Shown: positions 9,261 to 21,215, numbered from the stretch's first letter. The stretch is 64,000 bases of DNA from Streptomyces sp. B21-105 (GCF_036898465.1 NZ_JARUMJ010000001.1:620001-684000), one strand, 5' to 3'. The notes: generated by a model from the sequence alone, not told the origin. Made by a program: numbers and translations.

Positions 9261-10130
9261 ATGCAACCGGTCGTCACCGTGGGCCTCGACGGCTCACCCG
9301 CGAGCCTCGCCGCCGCCCGCTGGGCCGCCGACGAGGCCGAGAAGCGCAGGCTGACCCTGCGGCTGCTGCACGCCTGGCCGCTCCTGGCGCCGGAACCCGC
9401 CCGGCTGCCGTCCGAGGTCGACCAGAACTACTGGGCGAAGCGTCTGGTCCACACCGCGCAGGCGGAGCTTCAGACCCGCCACCCCGGTCTGACCGTCGTC
9501 GGGAGCCTGGTCGCCGAGGACGCCCACGAGGCCCTGCTCCAGGCGGCCGCGGACGCCGAGATGATGGTGCTCGGTTCGCGGGGAATGGAGGCCGTCGAGA
9601 GCTACTTCATGGGCGATGTCAGCTTGCCGGTCGTGGCACGGGCCGAGCGGCCCGTCGTCCTCGTCCGCTCGGACCCGACGGACGAGGAACGCGCTCCCGG
9701 ACCGCCGGCCCGCGTGGTCGTGGCGCTGAAACTGCACACGCCCGGGGACGGGCTGCTCGACTTCGCCTTCCACACCGCCGCGGCCCGGGGTGCTCCCCTC
9801 GTGGCCGTCCACAGCCGCAGCGTGCCGCTCCACGCGCGCATGCCGTGGGGCGCCGACCACGCCGTCACCGAGGAGATGACGAAAGACGCGCGCACGGCGC
9901 TGAGCGACGAGCTGCGCCCCTGGCAGGAGAAGTACCCGCAGGTGGAAGTGGTCGAAAACATCCGGCTCGCGAGTCCGGGCAAGGCCGTCGTGCAGGCCGC
10001 CGAGGGCGCGGCGCTGCTGGTCGTGGGCAGACGCGCGCACCGGCGCGGTACGGGACACCACCTGGGTCCGGTCGCCCAGGCCGCCATCCATCACGGCCGC
10101 TGCCCCGTCGCCGTCGTCCCCCACGACTGA
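9261..10130 (+). CDS. Universal stress protein, two UspA domains
   Basis: A 289-residue protein with tandem UspA domains (about 1-140 and 150-289). Domain 1 has the ATP-binding signature G-x2-G-x9-G (GSRGMEAVESYFMGD, near residue 96). In domain 2 the equivalent loop (GRRAHRRGTGHHLG) keeps only part of the motif. Such tandem Usp proteins are typical of actinobacteria and are usually induced by hypoxia or stationary phase. The ATG at 9261 follows GGGAGG by 8 nt. An inverted repeat upstream may be its regulatory site. The gene is transcribed away from the MpaB-like gene. Confidence 0.93.
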   Translation: MQPVVTVGLDGSPASLAAARWAADEAEKRRLTLRLLHAWPLLAPEPARLPSEVDQNYWAKRLVHTAQAELQTRHPGLTVVGSLVAEDAHEALLQAAADAEMMVLGSRGMEAVESYFMGDVSLPVVARAERPVVLVRSDPTDEERAPGPPARVVVALKLHTPGDGLLDFAFHTAAARGAPLVAVHSRSVPLHARMPWGADHAVTEEMTKDARTALSDELRPWQEKYPQVEVVENIRLASPGKAVVQAAEGAALLVVGRRAHRRGTGHHLGPVAQAAIHHGRCPVAVVPHD

Positions 10131-10222
10131 CCCCGTCCCCGGGCGGCAGGCGGGCGCCCCTCGGGACCGTCGCACACTGCACAATCGCTGCGTGACGCAG
10201 CACATCGAGGTCCAAAAGTCGA

Positions 10223-11401
10223 CTAGCGCCGTACCCGGGGCATCCCCAGGCCGATCCACGAGATGATCTCTCGCTGGATCTCGTTGTTGCCGCCGCCGAA
10301 GGTGAAGATCACGGCGGAGCGGTAGCCGCGTTCCAGCTCGCCGTGGAGCACCGCTCCCGCGGAGCCCTCCTGGAGTGCGCCGGGCGCCGCGACGACCTCC
10401 AGCAGCCAGGCGTAGGCGTCGCGGCGGGCCTCGGAGCCGTAGACCTTCACGGCGGAGGCGTCCTGTGGGGTGAGGGTGCCGTTCTGCAGGGCTCCGACCA
10501 TCTGCCAGTTGAGGAGCTTGAGGGCGTCGAGCTTCACATGGGTCTGGGCCAGCCGTCGGCGCACCCAGGCCAGGTCGATGACCCGGCGGCCGTCGGCGAG
10601 CTTGGTCTCGCTCGCCCAGCGCTGCACGTCGTGCAGGGCGCGGATGGCCATGGTGCCGTGCGCGGCGAGGGTGACGCGCTCGTGGTTGAGCTGGTTGGTG
10701 ATCAGTCGCCAGCCCTGGTTCTCGGCGCCGACGCGCCGGGATACGGGGACGCGGATGTTCTCGTAGTAGCTGGCGGTGGTGTCGTGGGAGGCGAGCGTGC
10801 GGATGACGGTGCAGGAGTAGCCGGGGTCGGCGGTCGGCACGAGGAGCATGGAGATGCCCTTGTGCGGCGGGGCCGCGGGGTCGGTGCGCACGGCGAGCCA
10901 CACCCAGTCGGCGGTGTCGCCGTTGGTCGTCCAGATCTTCTGCCCGTTGACGACGTACGTGTCGCCGTCGCGTACCGCACGCGTCCGGAGGGCGGCCAGG
11001 TCCGTGCCCGCGTCGGGTTCGCTGTAGCCGATGGCGAAGTCGATCTCCCCGGCGAGGATCTTCGGCAGGAAGTACGCCTTCTGCTCGTCGGTGCCGTACC
11101 GCATGATCGTCGGCCCGACGGTGTTCAGCGCCATCAGGGGCAGCGGTACGCCGGCCTGGGCGGCCTCGTCGAAGAAGACGAACTGCTCGATCGGGGTCAG
11201 GCCTCGGCCGCCGTACTCCTCGGGCCAGCCGACGCCGAGCCAGCCGTCGGCGCCGAGGCGGCGGATGGTGGCGCGGTAGAAGACCTTCGCGCCGACCGGG
11301 TCGGAGTGCCGGGCATAGGCGTTGTCCGGCACCAACTCGGCGAAGTAGGCGCGCAGTTCCGTGCGCAGCCGTAGTTGCTCGGGCGTGTGGTCGAGGTGCA
11401 C
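10223..11401 (-). CDS. Acyl-CoA dehydrogenase (FadE-type)
   Basis: A 392-residue FAD-dependent acyl-CoA dehydrogenase catalysing alpha,beta-desaturation of an acyl-CoA. It carries the signature GYSEPDAGTDLAAL near residue 121, VNGQKIWTTNGDTADWVW for FAD/substrate contacts, and the C-terminal FTFGGGNNEIQREIIS. The GTG at 11401 was preferred over the GTG at 11443 because AGGAGG precedes it by 5 nt. A KstR-consensus palindrome lies 47 bp upstream. The gene stands alone, convergent with usp. The operator hints at sterol or long-chain acyl-CoA catabolism, but the substrate is not readable from sequence. Confidence 0.93.
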   Translation of the reverse strand: MHLDHTPEQLRLRTELRAYFAELVPDNAYARHSDPVGAKVFYRATIRRLGADGWLGVGWPEEYGGRGLTPIEQFVFFDEAAQAGVPLPLMALNTVGPTIMRYGTDEQKAYFLPKILAGEIDFAIGYSEPDAGTDLAALRTRAVRDGDTYVVNGQKIWTTNGDTADWVWLAVRTDPAAPPHKGISMLLVPTADPGYSCTVIRTLASHDTTASYYENIRVPVSRRVGAENQGWRLITNQLNHERVTLAAHGTMAIRALHDVQRWASETKLADGRRVIDLAWVRRRLAQTHVKLDALKLLNWQMVGALQNGTLTPQDASAVKVYGSEARRDAYAWLLEVVAAPGALQEGSAGAVLHGELERGYRSAVIFTFGGGNNEIQREIISWIGLGMPRVRR

Positions 11402-11447
11402 GGCGCCTCCTGGCTCCCCAAGGCCGGTGTCCTGACGGCGCACACCG

Positions 11448-11461
11448 TAGAACGTGTTCCA
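11448..11461. promoter_or_regulatory. KstR-type operator upstream of acyl-CoA dehydrogenase
   Basis: TAGAACGTGTTCCA matches the published TNNAACNNGTTNNA consensus of KstR, the TetR-family repressor of cholesterol catabolism in mycobacteria and rhodococci. It lies 47 bp upstream of the acyl-CoA dehydrogenase start. No kstR gene is in the window. Confidence 0.5.
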
Positions 11462-11587
11462 GAAATTGGGAACGCACAGGGGCGGCGGAAAGCGATGCCG
11501 CTCCGGTCGATCACCGCGAGCGCGGCGGTCCGGGCGGGCGCTGCGGCGCGGGACGGGCGGTCGGCTCGGCTCGACGCCGCGACCGGT

Positions 11588-11962
11588 TCAGGACAGCGTC
11601 CGGATGAACTCCGTGCAGGCCTGTGCGCACGCACGGCAGGCCGCCGCGCTCTCCTCGGCGCCGGGATGTCCGTCAAAGGCGTGCGCGCACTCCAGGCAGA
11701 CGGTGCGACACCACTCCAGTTGGGCGCGGATGCCGTCCTCGTCCATCCGGTTCTCCTCGGACAGTACGCGGCAGGTCGCGTCACAGACCTCCGCGCACAT
11801 GATGCCCTTGCGGCGCACCAGCGCCTGCCGGTCGGTTCCGTCCGCGTCCACGAGGCTCGCGCGCAGCGCACAGGCCTGCGCACACTCGGTGCACGCCTGT
11901 GCGCAGGCGAAGCGGCCCTCCAGGAACCGGAAGAGCTCCTGCTGGGATGTCGTCGAAGTCAC
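11588..11962 (-). CDS. Four-helix-bundle Cys-rich (Csp/DUF326-like) protein
   Basis: About 124 residues with Cys spaced along predicted helices: CAQACTECAQAC, CAEVCDATC, CRTVCLEC, CRACAQAC. This is the signature of four-helix-bundle copper-storage (Csp/DUF326) proteins, which bind Cu(I) through Cys lining the bundle. No Tat signal is present, so it would be cytoplasmic (Csp3-like). The GTG at 11962 (VTSTTSQQEL) was chosen because it keeps a family-like N-terminus; an ATG at 12025 would add 21 poorly conserved residues. No copper exporter or chaperone gene is adjacent. Confidence 0.8.
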   Translation of the reverse strand: MTSTTSQQELFRFLEGRFACAQACTECAQACALRASLVDADGTDRQALVRRKGIMCAEVCDATCRVLSEENRMDEDGIRAQLEWCRTVCLECAHAFDGHPGAEESAAACRACAQACTEFIRTLS

Positions 11963-12030
11963 ATCTGAGCGGGTAGCCGGTGTGCGCCGAGCCAAACCGC
12001 CCGCCGGCGGTCGCATGGACGGCACGGACC

Positions 12031-12152
12031 GGGGCGGAGCGCCCGGGGCGGAGCGCCCGGGGCGGAGCGCCCGGGGCGCCGGCGAACCAGAACCCCGGAA
12101 CCAGGACCCGGAACCCGATGGGAACCGGAACCGGCTCGGAACCGGAACCGGG
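12031..12152. repeat. Two adjacent short-repeat tracts in leader of DUF6479 gene
   Basis: 12031-12072 holds three perfect 14-nt copies of GGGGCGGAGCGCCC, each able to form a small hairpin (GGGCG..CGCCC). 12083-12152 holds about nine GGAACC/GAACCC-type hexamer-like repeats. Both tracts lie between the Cys-rich gene and the DUF6479 gene, within 160 bp of the latter's start. No function is established. Confidence 0.85.
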
Positions 12153-12191
12153 ATTTCGGTTCACTGTCCATTTCGTGGGTATTTTTCTGAT

Positions 12192-12557
12192 ATGACTACC
12201 GCAAGCCAGCAGCTGGCCGCCCCGAGCGGTCTGCTCAGCCTCGGGCTGTTCATGGTCCCCGTGCTCCTCGTGATCGTTCTGGGCGGGAGCTTCTGGCTGG
12301 GCGCTCGCATCAAGTCGCGTGAGTCGGATCGGCCGCGCCCCGAGGAACAGCCGCACCTGCCGCCCGGCGGGGCGGTGCGCGAGATCCGCGAGCACCGGGA
12401 ACCCGAGGAGGTGCCCCGGACGCCGGACGGCGGACGCCCCCTCACCCCCTACGAGCTGACCAACATGCAGACCAGAGCGAGCACCGAGCAGAAACGGCCG
12501 CGCTGGAGCCGGGGCAGCAGCGGGTCGTTCGGCGGCGGCGGACTCGGCGCGCACTGA
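12192..12557 (+). CDS. DUF6479-like single-pass membrane protein
   Basis: A 121-residue protein with one hydrophobic helix near residues 15-35 (LGLFMVPVLLVIVLGGSFWL) and a charged Pro/Glu/Arg-rich cytoplasmic tail. The tail includes RPLTPYELTNMQTRAS and ends SGSFGGGGLGAH. The layout fits the DUF6479 family, found mainly in Streptomyces and of unknown function. The ATG at 12192 has a poor ribosome site. The leader is built of tandem repeats. It converges with the UvrA-like gene. Confidence 0.75.
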   Translation: MTTASQQLAAPSGLLSLGLFMVPVLLVIVLGGSFWLGARIKSRESDRPRPEEQPHLPPGGAVREIREHREPEEVPRTPDGGRPLTPYELTNMQTRASTEQKRPRWSRGSSGSFGGGGLGAH

Positions 12558-12625
12558 AGCGAACCCGCACCGAGCGCCGGGTGGCCGGAGCGGCGATGTC
12601 GGGGCAGCCGTTCCGACCCGGGGCG

Positions 12626-15013
<2,388 letters not shown>

Positions 15014-15080
15014 CGTTTCTCCCTCACTCCTCGGGAGCACCTGTGCGCTCCCCCCGTTGCCCTGCCCGATCCACTCGGGC

Positions 15081-15124
15081 GTCCAGCCGTCCAGCCGTCC
15101 AGCCGTCCAGCCGTCCTGCCGTCC
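15081..15124. repeat. 8-nt tandem repeat (GTCCAGCC) x5.5
   Basis: GTCCAGCC repeats five and a half times with one change in the last unit. It lies 68-111 bp upstream of the UvrA-like gene, between the divergent UvrA-like and SpoIIE-like genes. It may space or overlap promoter elements; no coding role. Confidence 0.9.
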
Positions 15125-15287
15125 GACGCCACGCTATCCGCGGGCCGGGGTCGGCCGCTTCTCGAATAGTGATGGGTTCGGTGGCGTTCAGGTTCGAACA
15201 AGGGGCGGACAGTAAACGACAACCGTCGGCGGGGCCGGACCGTAGGCGCTGAGATGGCCTGATTCGTCGTGCAGGATGAGGTGGAAG

Positions 15288-17336
15288 ATGGCCGACGTGA
15301 TGCGGGCGGAACCGGCGCGGCGCGCGAAGGCGGGGGCGGGCGCCGCGAAGTCAGGCGCGAAGCAGGACGTGAAACAGAAGCAGGACGCGAAACAGAACGT
15401 GAAGGGCGCGCCGCAGGGCGTCCGGCGGAAGAGTGCGCAGAAACGGTGCGCCTGCCAGTCGGCGGACGACGCGGTCGGCGGGGCCAAGGAGCGGTTCCGG
15501 GGCTTGCTCGAGGCGGCGCCGGACGCCATGGTCATCGTCGACGACACGGGTGCCATCCGGCTCGTCAACGCCCAGACCGAGGCCCTGTTCGGGTACGGCC
15601 GCGAAGAACTGCTCGGCCGTCCGGTCGAGTTGCTGATCCCGCACCGGTTCCACGGCCAGCACACCGCGCACCGCAGCGGGTACACGACCAATCGGCAGGT
15701 GCGTCCGATGGGCGCCGGCCTCGAACTGCACGGGCTCCGCAAGGACGGCACGGAGTTCCCGGTCGAGATCAGCCTGAGCCCGCTGGAGACCCCGGACGGC
15801 CTGCTGGTCTCAGCGGCCGTGCGCGACGTCAGCGACCGGAAGGCGGCCGAGGCGCGCATCAACGAGCTCGCCGCTCTGGTGGAGTCCTCGCAGGACGCGA
15901 TCCTCGCCAAGACCCTCGACGGCTACATCACCTACTGGAACGCGGCCGCTCAGCGCCTGTACGGGTACACCGCCGAGGAGGCCATCGGCCGGCACGTGTC
16001 GATGCTGGCCTCGCCGGAGCGGCGCGGGGAGGTCAGCGAGCTGCTCAAGCGGCTGCGGCACGCCGAGAAGGTCGAGCACTACGAGACGCTGCGGCTGACC
16101 GGCACCGGAGAGCTGCTGGACGTGGACGTGACGCTGTGGCCGACCCGCGACCCGAACGGCACGGTGGTCGGGGCCTGCGCGATCGTGCGGGACATCAGCG
16201 ACCGCAAGCGCGCCGAGGCCGAGCTCACGGCCCTGTACGAGCAGCAGCGGCACATCGCGCTGACCCTGCAGCGCAGTCTGATGGGGACACCGCCCGCGCT
16301 GCCGGGCCTGGCCACCGCAAGCCGCTACCGACCGGCGACACAGGGCGCCGGTGTGGGCGGCGACTGGTTCGACCTGATCCCGCTGGGCGCCGACCGGGTC
16401 GGTGTGCTGATAGGCGACGTCATGGGCCGCGGGCTGGAAGCGGCCGCCGTGATGGGCCAGTTGAGGTCCGCGGCGCACGCGCTGGCGAAGACCGGCATGC
16501 AGCCGCGCCAGCTGATGCGGGCGCTGGACACCTGTGTCGCCGACCTCGACGTGCCCGACCAGCTCGTCACCTGCTGCTATCTGGTGATCGCCCCGGACGC
16601 CGGCACGGTGACGGTCTGCTCGGCGGGGCATCTGCCCGTCCTGGTGGCCGGGGTGGTTGAGGGGGTCAGCGCCCTGCCCTGTCCGGTCAACGCCCCGCTC
16701 GGCGTGGGCGACGTCCTGTACGAGCAGTCCAGTTCGGAGATACCGCCGGGCGCGACGCTGGTGCTCTACACCGACGGCCTGATCGAGACGCCCGGCTGCG
16801 ACATCGAGGTGCGCATCGGTGAACTGAGCGTGCTGCTCGACGAGTTGTTCGTCGGCACGCCATGTCTGGAAGCCGCCGCGGACCATGTCCTCGCGGGTCT
16901 GCTGCCGGCCGCCGACAGCCACAACGACGACGTCACCCTGCTGCTGGCACAGCTGCCGGCCGCGCCGCTGGCCACCGTCACCACCCACTTCCCGGCCGTC
17001 CCGGCCTCCGTGCCGGAAGGGCGTGCCTTTCTGCACAAGGCGCTGACCTCGTGGAACTGCGCCGAGAACGCCGCCGACGCCCTCCTGCTGCTGTCGGAGA
17101 CGCTGACCAACGCCGTGCAGCACGCCTCGGGCCCGGTCGGTCTGCGCCTGCACCGGACGGCGACCGACCTCACGGTGGAGGTGAGCGACGGCAGCGCCCA
17201 GCTGCCCCAGCCGCGCTCGGCCATCGAGGACGAGGAGTCGGGCCGCGGTCTGATCCTGGTCCGCGCCCTCGCCGCCAGCTGGGGCGTGCGGCCGACGGAC
17301 GAGGGCAAGACGACGTGGTTCACGCTGAGGCTGTGA
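15288..17336 (+). CDS. PAS-PAS-SpoIIE phosphatase with C-terminal HATPase
   Basis: A 682-residue multidomain regulator. A low-complexity basic N-terminus rich in K/Q/D is followed by PAS 1 (about 62-175), PAS 2 (about 182-305), a SpoIIE-type PP2C phosphatase (about 335-540, motifs GGDWFDLIPL, GDVMGRG and SHNDDVTLL) and a histidine-kinase-like ATPase (about 565-680, ETLTNAVQHA and GRGLILV). The phosphatase plus anti-sigma-kinase-like ATPase in one chain is a common Streptomyces design for partner-switching control of sigma factors. No anti-anti-sigma gene is adjacent. The ATG at 15288 follows GAGGTGG; an ATG at 15276 is the alternative. The 3' end overlaps the convergent ATP-grasp gene by 17 bp. 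Confidence 0.92.
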   Translation: MADVMRAEPARRAKAGAGAAKSGAKQDVKQKQDAKQNVKGAPQGVRRKSAQKRCACQSADDAVGGAKERFRGLLEAAPDAMVIVDDTGAIRLVNAQTEALFGYGREELLGRPVELLIPHRFHGQHTAHRSGYTTNRQVRPMGAGLELHGLRKDGTEFPVEISLSPLETPDGLLVSAAVRDVSDRKAAEARINELAALVESSQDAILAKTLDGYITYWNAAAQRLYGYTAEEAIGRHVSMLASPERRGEVSELLKRLRHAEKVEHYETLRLTGTGELLDVDVTLWPTRDPNGTVVGACAIVRDISDRKRAEAELTALYEQQRHIALTLQRSLMGTPPALPGLATASRYRPATQGAGVGGDWFDLIPLGADRVGVLIGDVMGRGLEAAAVMGQLRSAAHALAKTGMQPRQLMRALDTCVADLDVPDQLVTCCYLVIAPDAGTVTVCSAGHLPVLVAGVVEGVSALPCPVNAPLGVGDVLYEQSSSEIPPGATLVLYTDGLIETPGCDIEVRIGELSVLLDELFVGTPCLEAAADHVLAGLLPAADSHNDDVTLLLAQLPAAPLATVTTHFPAVPASVPEGRAFLHKALTSWNCAENAADALLLLSETLTNAVQHASGPVGLRLHRTATDLTVEVSDGSAQLPQPRSAIEDEESGRGLILVRALAASWGVRPTDEGKTTWFTLRL

Positions 17337-18297
17337 GCCCCCGGGGCGGGCCGCCGCAGCCCCAGGCGAGGGCGTCGAGGTGCGCCTGGACGTAGGGCAC
17401 GGCCACCGCGTGCAGTTCGCGCTCCCCGTCGACGAAGGCCGGCTGGACGTTCACCTCGAAGACGACTCCGCCGTTCTCCACGGCCAGGTCGACGCCGGCG
17501 AAGGGCAGCCCGACCGACGCGGTGGCGGCGACGGCGAGTTCGGCGAGGCGGGGGTCCAGGTCCGGCGGGGCGATGTGGACGGCGGTGGCGCCCTGGCAGG
17601 TGTTGCAGGGGGTGTCGGTGGCGGGTTGGAGGTGCTCGCGGGCGTGCACGACACGGTCGCCGAGGACGAAGACGCGGAACTGGTGGCGCAGGCCGTCGGC
17701 GGTCACGTTGCCGGCGTCGCGGGAGAGCAGCCAGTCGGTACCGCGCTCGGCGTAGTAGGCGGCGGCGTCCGCCAGCTGGGCGGGGGTGGTGACATGGAAG
17801 GTGTCGTTGCCGCCGGTGCCGACGACAGGCCTGGCCCAGGTGTCCCCGCCGAGCCGGTCGAACGCGTCGGCCGCATCCCGCGGGGCGGGACGGGACAGCA
17901 CGGCCGTCTCCATCTGGGCGACGCCGTCCCGGCGGAAGCGTTCGACGGTGAGGTTCTTCTCGGTCGCCGTCCGCCAGGCGTCGGGACAGGCGGCAAGGGT
18001 GACCACGCCGTGGGTCGCCAGGAGTTCCTGGAAGCCGGCGAGGCCCCGGCGACGGTCCGGCGGGATCTCGTAGAGCAGGACGACGTCGGGCGCGACGTCG
18101 AGCCGCTCCTCGGGGACCCGCAGCCGTAACCGGTCCTCGTGGCGGGTCGCCCGCCCTGTTCCGCCTGCCGCGAAGTGCCGGGAGTCGATCCGGACGGGCG
18201 GCGCGCCGGTGAGCAGTTCCACGGCCTCGGCGAGGTACTCACGGCACCCCTCGGGAGAGGTGGGGTCGGCGATCAGGGCGATGCACGGTCGGGACAC
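17320..18297 (-). CDS. ATP-grasp (RimK-like) ligase, orphan
   Basis: A 325-residue ATP-grasp-fold protein. The Mg-binding signature FEVNVQPAF is near residue 288. The presumed nucleotide-contact segments are EKNLTVERFRRDG and WARPVVGTGGNDTF. A CNTCQGA motif near 232 is an unusual CxxC. RimK-like ligases join a carboxylate to an amine or thiol using ATP; the substrate here is unknown. The GTG at 18297 follows GGAGG by 5 nt, a good start. No peptide precursor of the graspetide type and no partner enzyme is visible within 400 bp. The gene overlaps the SpoIIE-type gene tail to tail. Confidence 0.8.
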   Translation of the reverse strand: MSRPCIALIADPTSPEGCREYLAEAVELLTGAPPVRIDSRHFAAGGTGRATRHEDRLRLRVPEERLDVAPDVVLLYEIPPDRRRGLAGFQELLATHGVVTLAACPDAWRTATEKNLTVERFRRDGVAQMETAVLSRPAPRDAADAFDRLGGDTWARPVVGTGGNDTFHVTTPAQLADAAAYYAERGTDWLLSRDAGNVTADGLRHQFRVFVLGDRVVHAREHLQPATDTPCNTCQGATAVHIAPPDLDPRLAELAVAATASVGLPFAGVDLAVENGGVVFEVNVQPAFVDGERELHAVAVPYVQAHLDALAWGCGGPPRGLTASA

Positions 18298-18691
18298 AGC
18301 GGCCTCCAGGGGCTCTCGACGCGCGCTCGTACCGCGGACGGCCCTCGCACGGCCCGAGCGGTGTCACGGATGGTGCCTGTCGCGCGGGTGGTCACGCACT
18401 CGTCGCCGCGGAAGCCGCGCCGGTGTGCGGGCCGTCGCCGGGCCCGGACGGGACGCGGGGCGGACGGCCGGTGACCAAGGGTGGTGAGGCGGGCCCCGGG
18501 GATCCGTGTGGGGGGCCGGCCGACCACTGTAGGCACCGGTCGCGGCGTCGTGCCAGGGCGCACGGCGGCCCGGCGTCTGCCCCTCCCCCTGCGCCGTCCG
18601 CCCCGACCCGTGCGCCCGGGCCGAACACGCGCGCCGCGGCCCCCGGGAGGCGCGGCCGCGCCGGAGCCTCAGCCATCCCGGCGTGGTCGTC
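18298..18691. other. 394-bp intergenic region
   Basis: Lies between the phosphoketolase 3' end and the ATP-grasp start, both on the minus strand. It must hold the ATP-grasp promoter and ribosome site (GGAGG at the left end). I see no convincing small gene; a 14-nt perfect palindrome (GGCGCGGCCGCGCC, 18649-18662) sits just past the phosphoketolase stop. Confidence 0.5.
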
Positions 18692-21076
18692 TCAGCCGTC
18701 CCAGGCCCAGTCCGCCACCTCGGGAAGGTCGGTGCCGTGGGCTCGGATCCAGTCGTGGTGACGCAGTCGCGCGTCCGCCATCCGCTGGCGTACGGCGACG
18801 GCGTGCACGGCGAGGCCGGGGACGCGGTCGATGACGTCCATGACGAGGCGGTAGCGGTCGAGGTCGTTGCGGACGACCATGTCGAACGGCGTGGTCGTGG
18901 TGCCGATCTCCTTGTAACCGCGTACGTGCAGGTTTCCGTGGCCGGCGCGCCGGTAGGCGAGGCGGTGGATCAGCCAGGGGTAGCCGTGGTAGGCGAAGAT
19001 CACCGGCCGGTCGGCGGTGAACAGGCCGTCGTACTCGAAGTCGCCCATGCCGTGCGGGTGTTCGCCGCTCGGCAGCAGCCGGGCGATGTCCACGACGTTG
19101 ACCACGCGGACCGCGAGCTGCGGAAGGTGCCGGCGCAGCAACTGGGCCGCGGCCAGCACCTCCTGGGTGGGCACGTCCCCCGCGCAGGCGAGGACCACGT
19201 CGGGTTCGCGGCCGCCGATCTCGGTGCCGGCCCACTCCCACACACCGGCCCCCCGCGCACAGTGCGCGCGGGCCTGGTCCATCGTCAGCCAGTCGAAGCA
19301 GGGCTGCTTTCCGGCCACCACGACGTTGACGTAGTCGCGGCTGCGCAGGACGTGGTCCGCCACGGCCAGCAACGTGTTGGCGTCCGGCGGCAGATAGACC
19401 CGTACGACCTCGGGGCTCTTGTTGAGGACGTGGTCCACGAAACCGGGGTCCTGGTGGGAGAACCCGTTGTGGTCCTGGCGCCAGACGTGCGAGGTCAGCA
19501 GGTAGTTGAGGGAGGCGAGGGGCGCCCTCCAGGGCAGCCTGCGGGTGACGCGCAGCCACTTGATGTGCTGGTTGACCATCGAGTCGACGATGTGCGCGAA
19601 CGCCTCGTAGCAGGAGAACAGACCGTGACGGCCCGTCAGCAGATAGCCCTCCAGCCAGCCCTGGCAGGTGTGTTCGGAGAGGATCTCCATCACCCGGCCG
19701 TGCCGGTCGAGGTTCTCGTCCACCTGGAGGGTCTGTGCCTGCCAGGCCTTGCCGGTGGCGCCGTAGACGGCCTGGAGCCGGTTGGAGGCGGTCTCGTCCG
19801 GGCCGACGAGCCGGAAGTCGCGCCGGTCGGCGGTGAAGCGCATCACGTCTTCGAGCAAGTCGCCCAGCACGGCGGTCGGTTCGTGCAGCGCGGCGCCCGG
19901 CTTGTCCACGGGGACGGCGTACGCGTCCAGGTCGGGCAGCGGGAGTTCGCGCAGCAGCAGCCCGCCGTTGGCGTGTGGAGTGGCGCCGAGCCGGCGGTCC
20001 CCCTCGGGGATCCACGTCTGCACGTCGAGGCGGGGTGCGCCGCGTTCGTCGAAGAGCTCCTCCGGCCGGTAGGAGCGCAGCCACGCTTCCAGCTGCCGCA
20101 GGTGTTCGGGGTTGTCGCGGACGGCGGACAGCGGCACCTGGTGGGCGCGCCAGGTCCCCTCGACCGGGACGCGGTCGACGTGGGCGGGGCCGGTCCAGCC
20201 CTTGGGGGTGCGCAGCACGATCACCGGCCAGCGGGGGCGTTCGCCGGAGCCCTCCTCGCGGGCGGCGCGCTGGAGGGCCGCGATCCGGTCCAGTGCGGTG
20301 TCCATGGCCTGAGCCATCGCGCGGTGGACGGCGCTGGGCTCGTCGCCGGTGACGTGGATCGGGTCGTGGCCGTAGCCGCGCAGCAGGTCGTCGAGCTCGG
20401 GCTCGGGGATGCGCGCGAGCACCGTCGGGTTGGCGATCTTGTAGCCGTTGAGGTGCAGGATCGGCAGGACGGCGCCGTCGTGCACCGGGTCGAGGAACTT
20501 GTCGGAGTGCCAGGAGGCGGCCAACGGGCCGGTCTCGGCCTCTCCGTCGCCGATCACGCAGGCGACCAGCAGGTCGGGGTTGTCGAAGGCGGCGCCGTAG
20601 GCGTGGGAGAGCGAGTAGCCGAGTTCGCCGCCCTCGTGGATGGAGCCGGGGGTCTCCGGGGCGACGTGGCTGGGGATGCCGCCGGGGAAGGAGAACTGTT
20701 TGAACAGCCGGGCCATGCCGGCCGCGTCCTGGGTGACGTCCGGGTAGATCTCGGAGTAGGAGCCCTCCAGCCATGAGTTCGCCACCACCGCGGGCCCGCC
20801 GTGCCCGGGTCCCCAGACGCACAGGGCGTTCAGATCACGGGTGCGGATGACGCGGTTGAGGTGCGTGTACACGAGGTTCAGCCCGGGCGAGGTGCCCCAG
20901 TGGCCCAGCAGTCGCGGTTTGACGTGCTCCGGCCGCAGCGGCTCGGTGAGCAGCGGATTGGCCATGAGGTAGATCTGGCCGACGGCCAGGTAGTTCGCGG
21001 CGCGCCAGTGGGCGTGCAGCGTCCTGAGCTCGTCGTCGGTGAGCCGGGCGGACGTCGCTTGCGGGTCGACGGGCAT
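18692..21076 (-). CDS. Xylulose-5-P/fructose-6-P phosphoketolase
   Basis: A 794-residue thiamine-diphosphate enzyme, the usual length for XFP phosphoketolase. It splits xylulose-5-P (or fructose-6-P) with phosphate into acetyl-phosphate plus a triose (or erythrose) phosphate. Recognised segments include [18 protein letters not shown] near residue 45, [18 protein letters not shown], the ThDP/Mg segment [12 protein letters not shown] near 180, [11 protein letters not shown], and [19 protein letters not shown]. The ATG at 21076 is preceded by AAGGGA at 8 nt. It lies 139 bp downstream of an RpiB-like sugar-phosphate isomerase on the same strand, a logical pair for feeding pentose phosphates to acetyl-phosphate. 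Confidence 0.96.
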   Translation of the reverse strand: MPVDPQATSARLTDDELRTLHAHWRAANYLAVGQIYLMANPLLTEPLRPEHVKPRLLGHWGTSPGLNLVYTHLNRVIRTRDLNALCVWGPGHGGPAVVANSWLEGSYSEIYPDVTQDAAGMARLFKQFSFPGGIPSHVAPETPGSIHEGGELGYSLSHAYGAAFDNPDLLVACVIGDGEAETGPLAASWHSDKFLDPVHDGAVLPILHLNGYKIANPTVLARIPEPELDDLLRGYGHDPIHVTGDEPSAVHRAMAQAMDTALDRIAALQRAAREEGSGERPRWPVIVLRTPKGWTGPAHVDRVPVEGTWRAHQVPLSAVRDNPEHLRQLEAWLRSYRPEELFDERGAPRLDVQTWIPEGDRRLGATPHANGGLLLRELPLPDLDAYAVPVDKPGAALHEPTAVLGDLLEDVMRFTADRRDFRLVGPDETASNRLQAVYGATGKAWQAQTLQVDENLDRHGRVMEILSEHTCQGWLEGYLLTGRHGLFSCYEAFAHIVDSMVNQHIKWLRVTRRLPWRAPLASLNYLLTSHVWRQDHNGFSHQDPGFVDHVLNKSPEVVRVYLPPDANTLLAVADHVLRSRDYVNVVVAGKQPCFDWLTMDQARAHCARGAGVWEWAGTEIGGREPDVVLACAGDVPTQEVLAAAQLLRRHLPQLAVRVVNVVDIARLLPSGEHPHGMGDFEYDGLFTADRPVIFAYHGYPWLIHRLAYRRAGHGNLHVRGYKEIGTTTTPFDMVVRNDLDRYRLVMDVIDRVPGLAVHAVAVRQRMADARLRHHDWIRAHGTDLPEVADWAWDG

Positions 21077-21215
21077 CTCGGGTTCCCTTCCGGATCGGGT
21101 TCGCTCACAGGTGCGTGCCGGTCCGTACCTGCCCACCCTCCCCGCCGGCCGGGTACCCCACACGGCCGAGCGACCCATTCGGAGCAGCGAAGCGGTCCGT
21201 AAGGGGGCGTAGACC

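Noticed and set aside
18298..18691. Graspetide-type precursor peptide beside the ATP-grasp gene
   Set aside because: The one open frame here (18273-18563, minus) is Arg/Pro-rich and lacks the Thr/Asp/Glu-rich core expected of graspetide precursors.
18683..20776. Long plus-strand frame of about 700 codons opposite phosphoketolase
   Set aside because: Antisense shadow of the phosphoketolase gene produced by high GC at third positions; no domain, no ribosome site.
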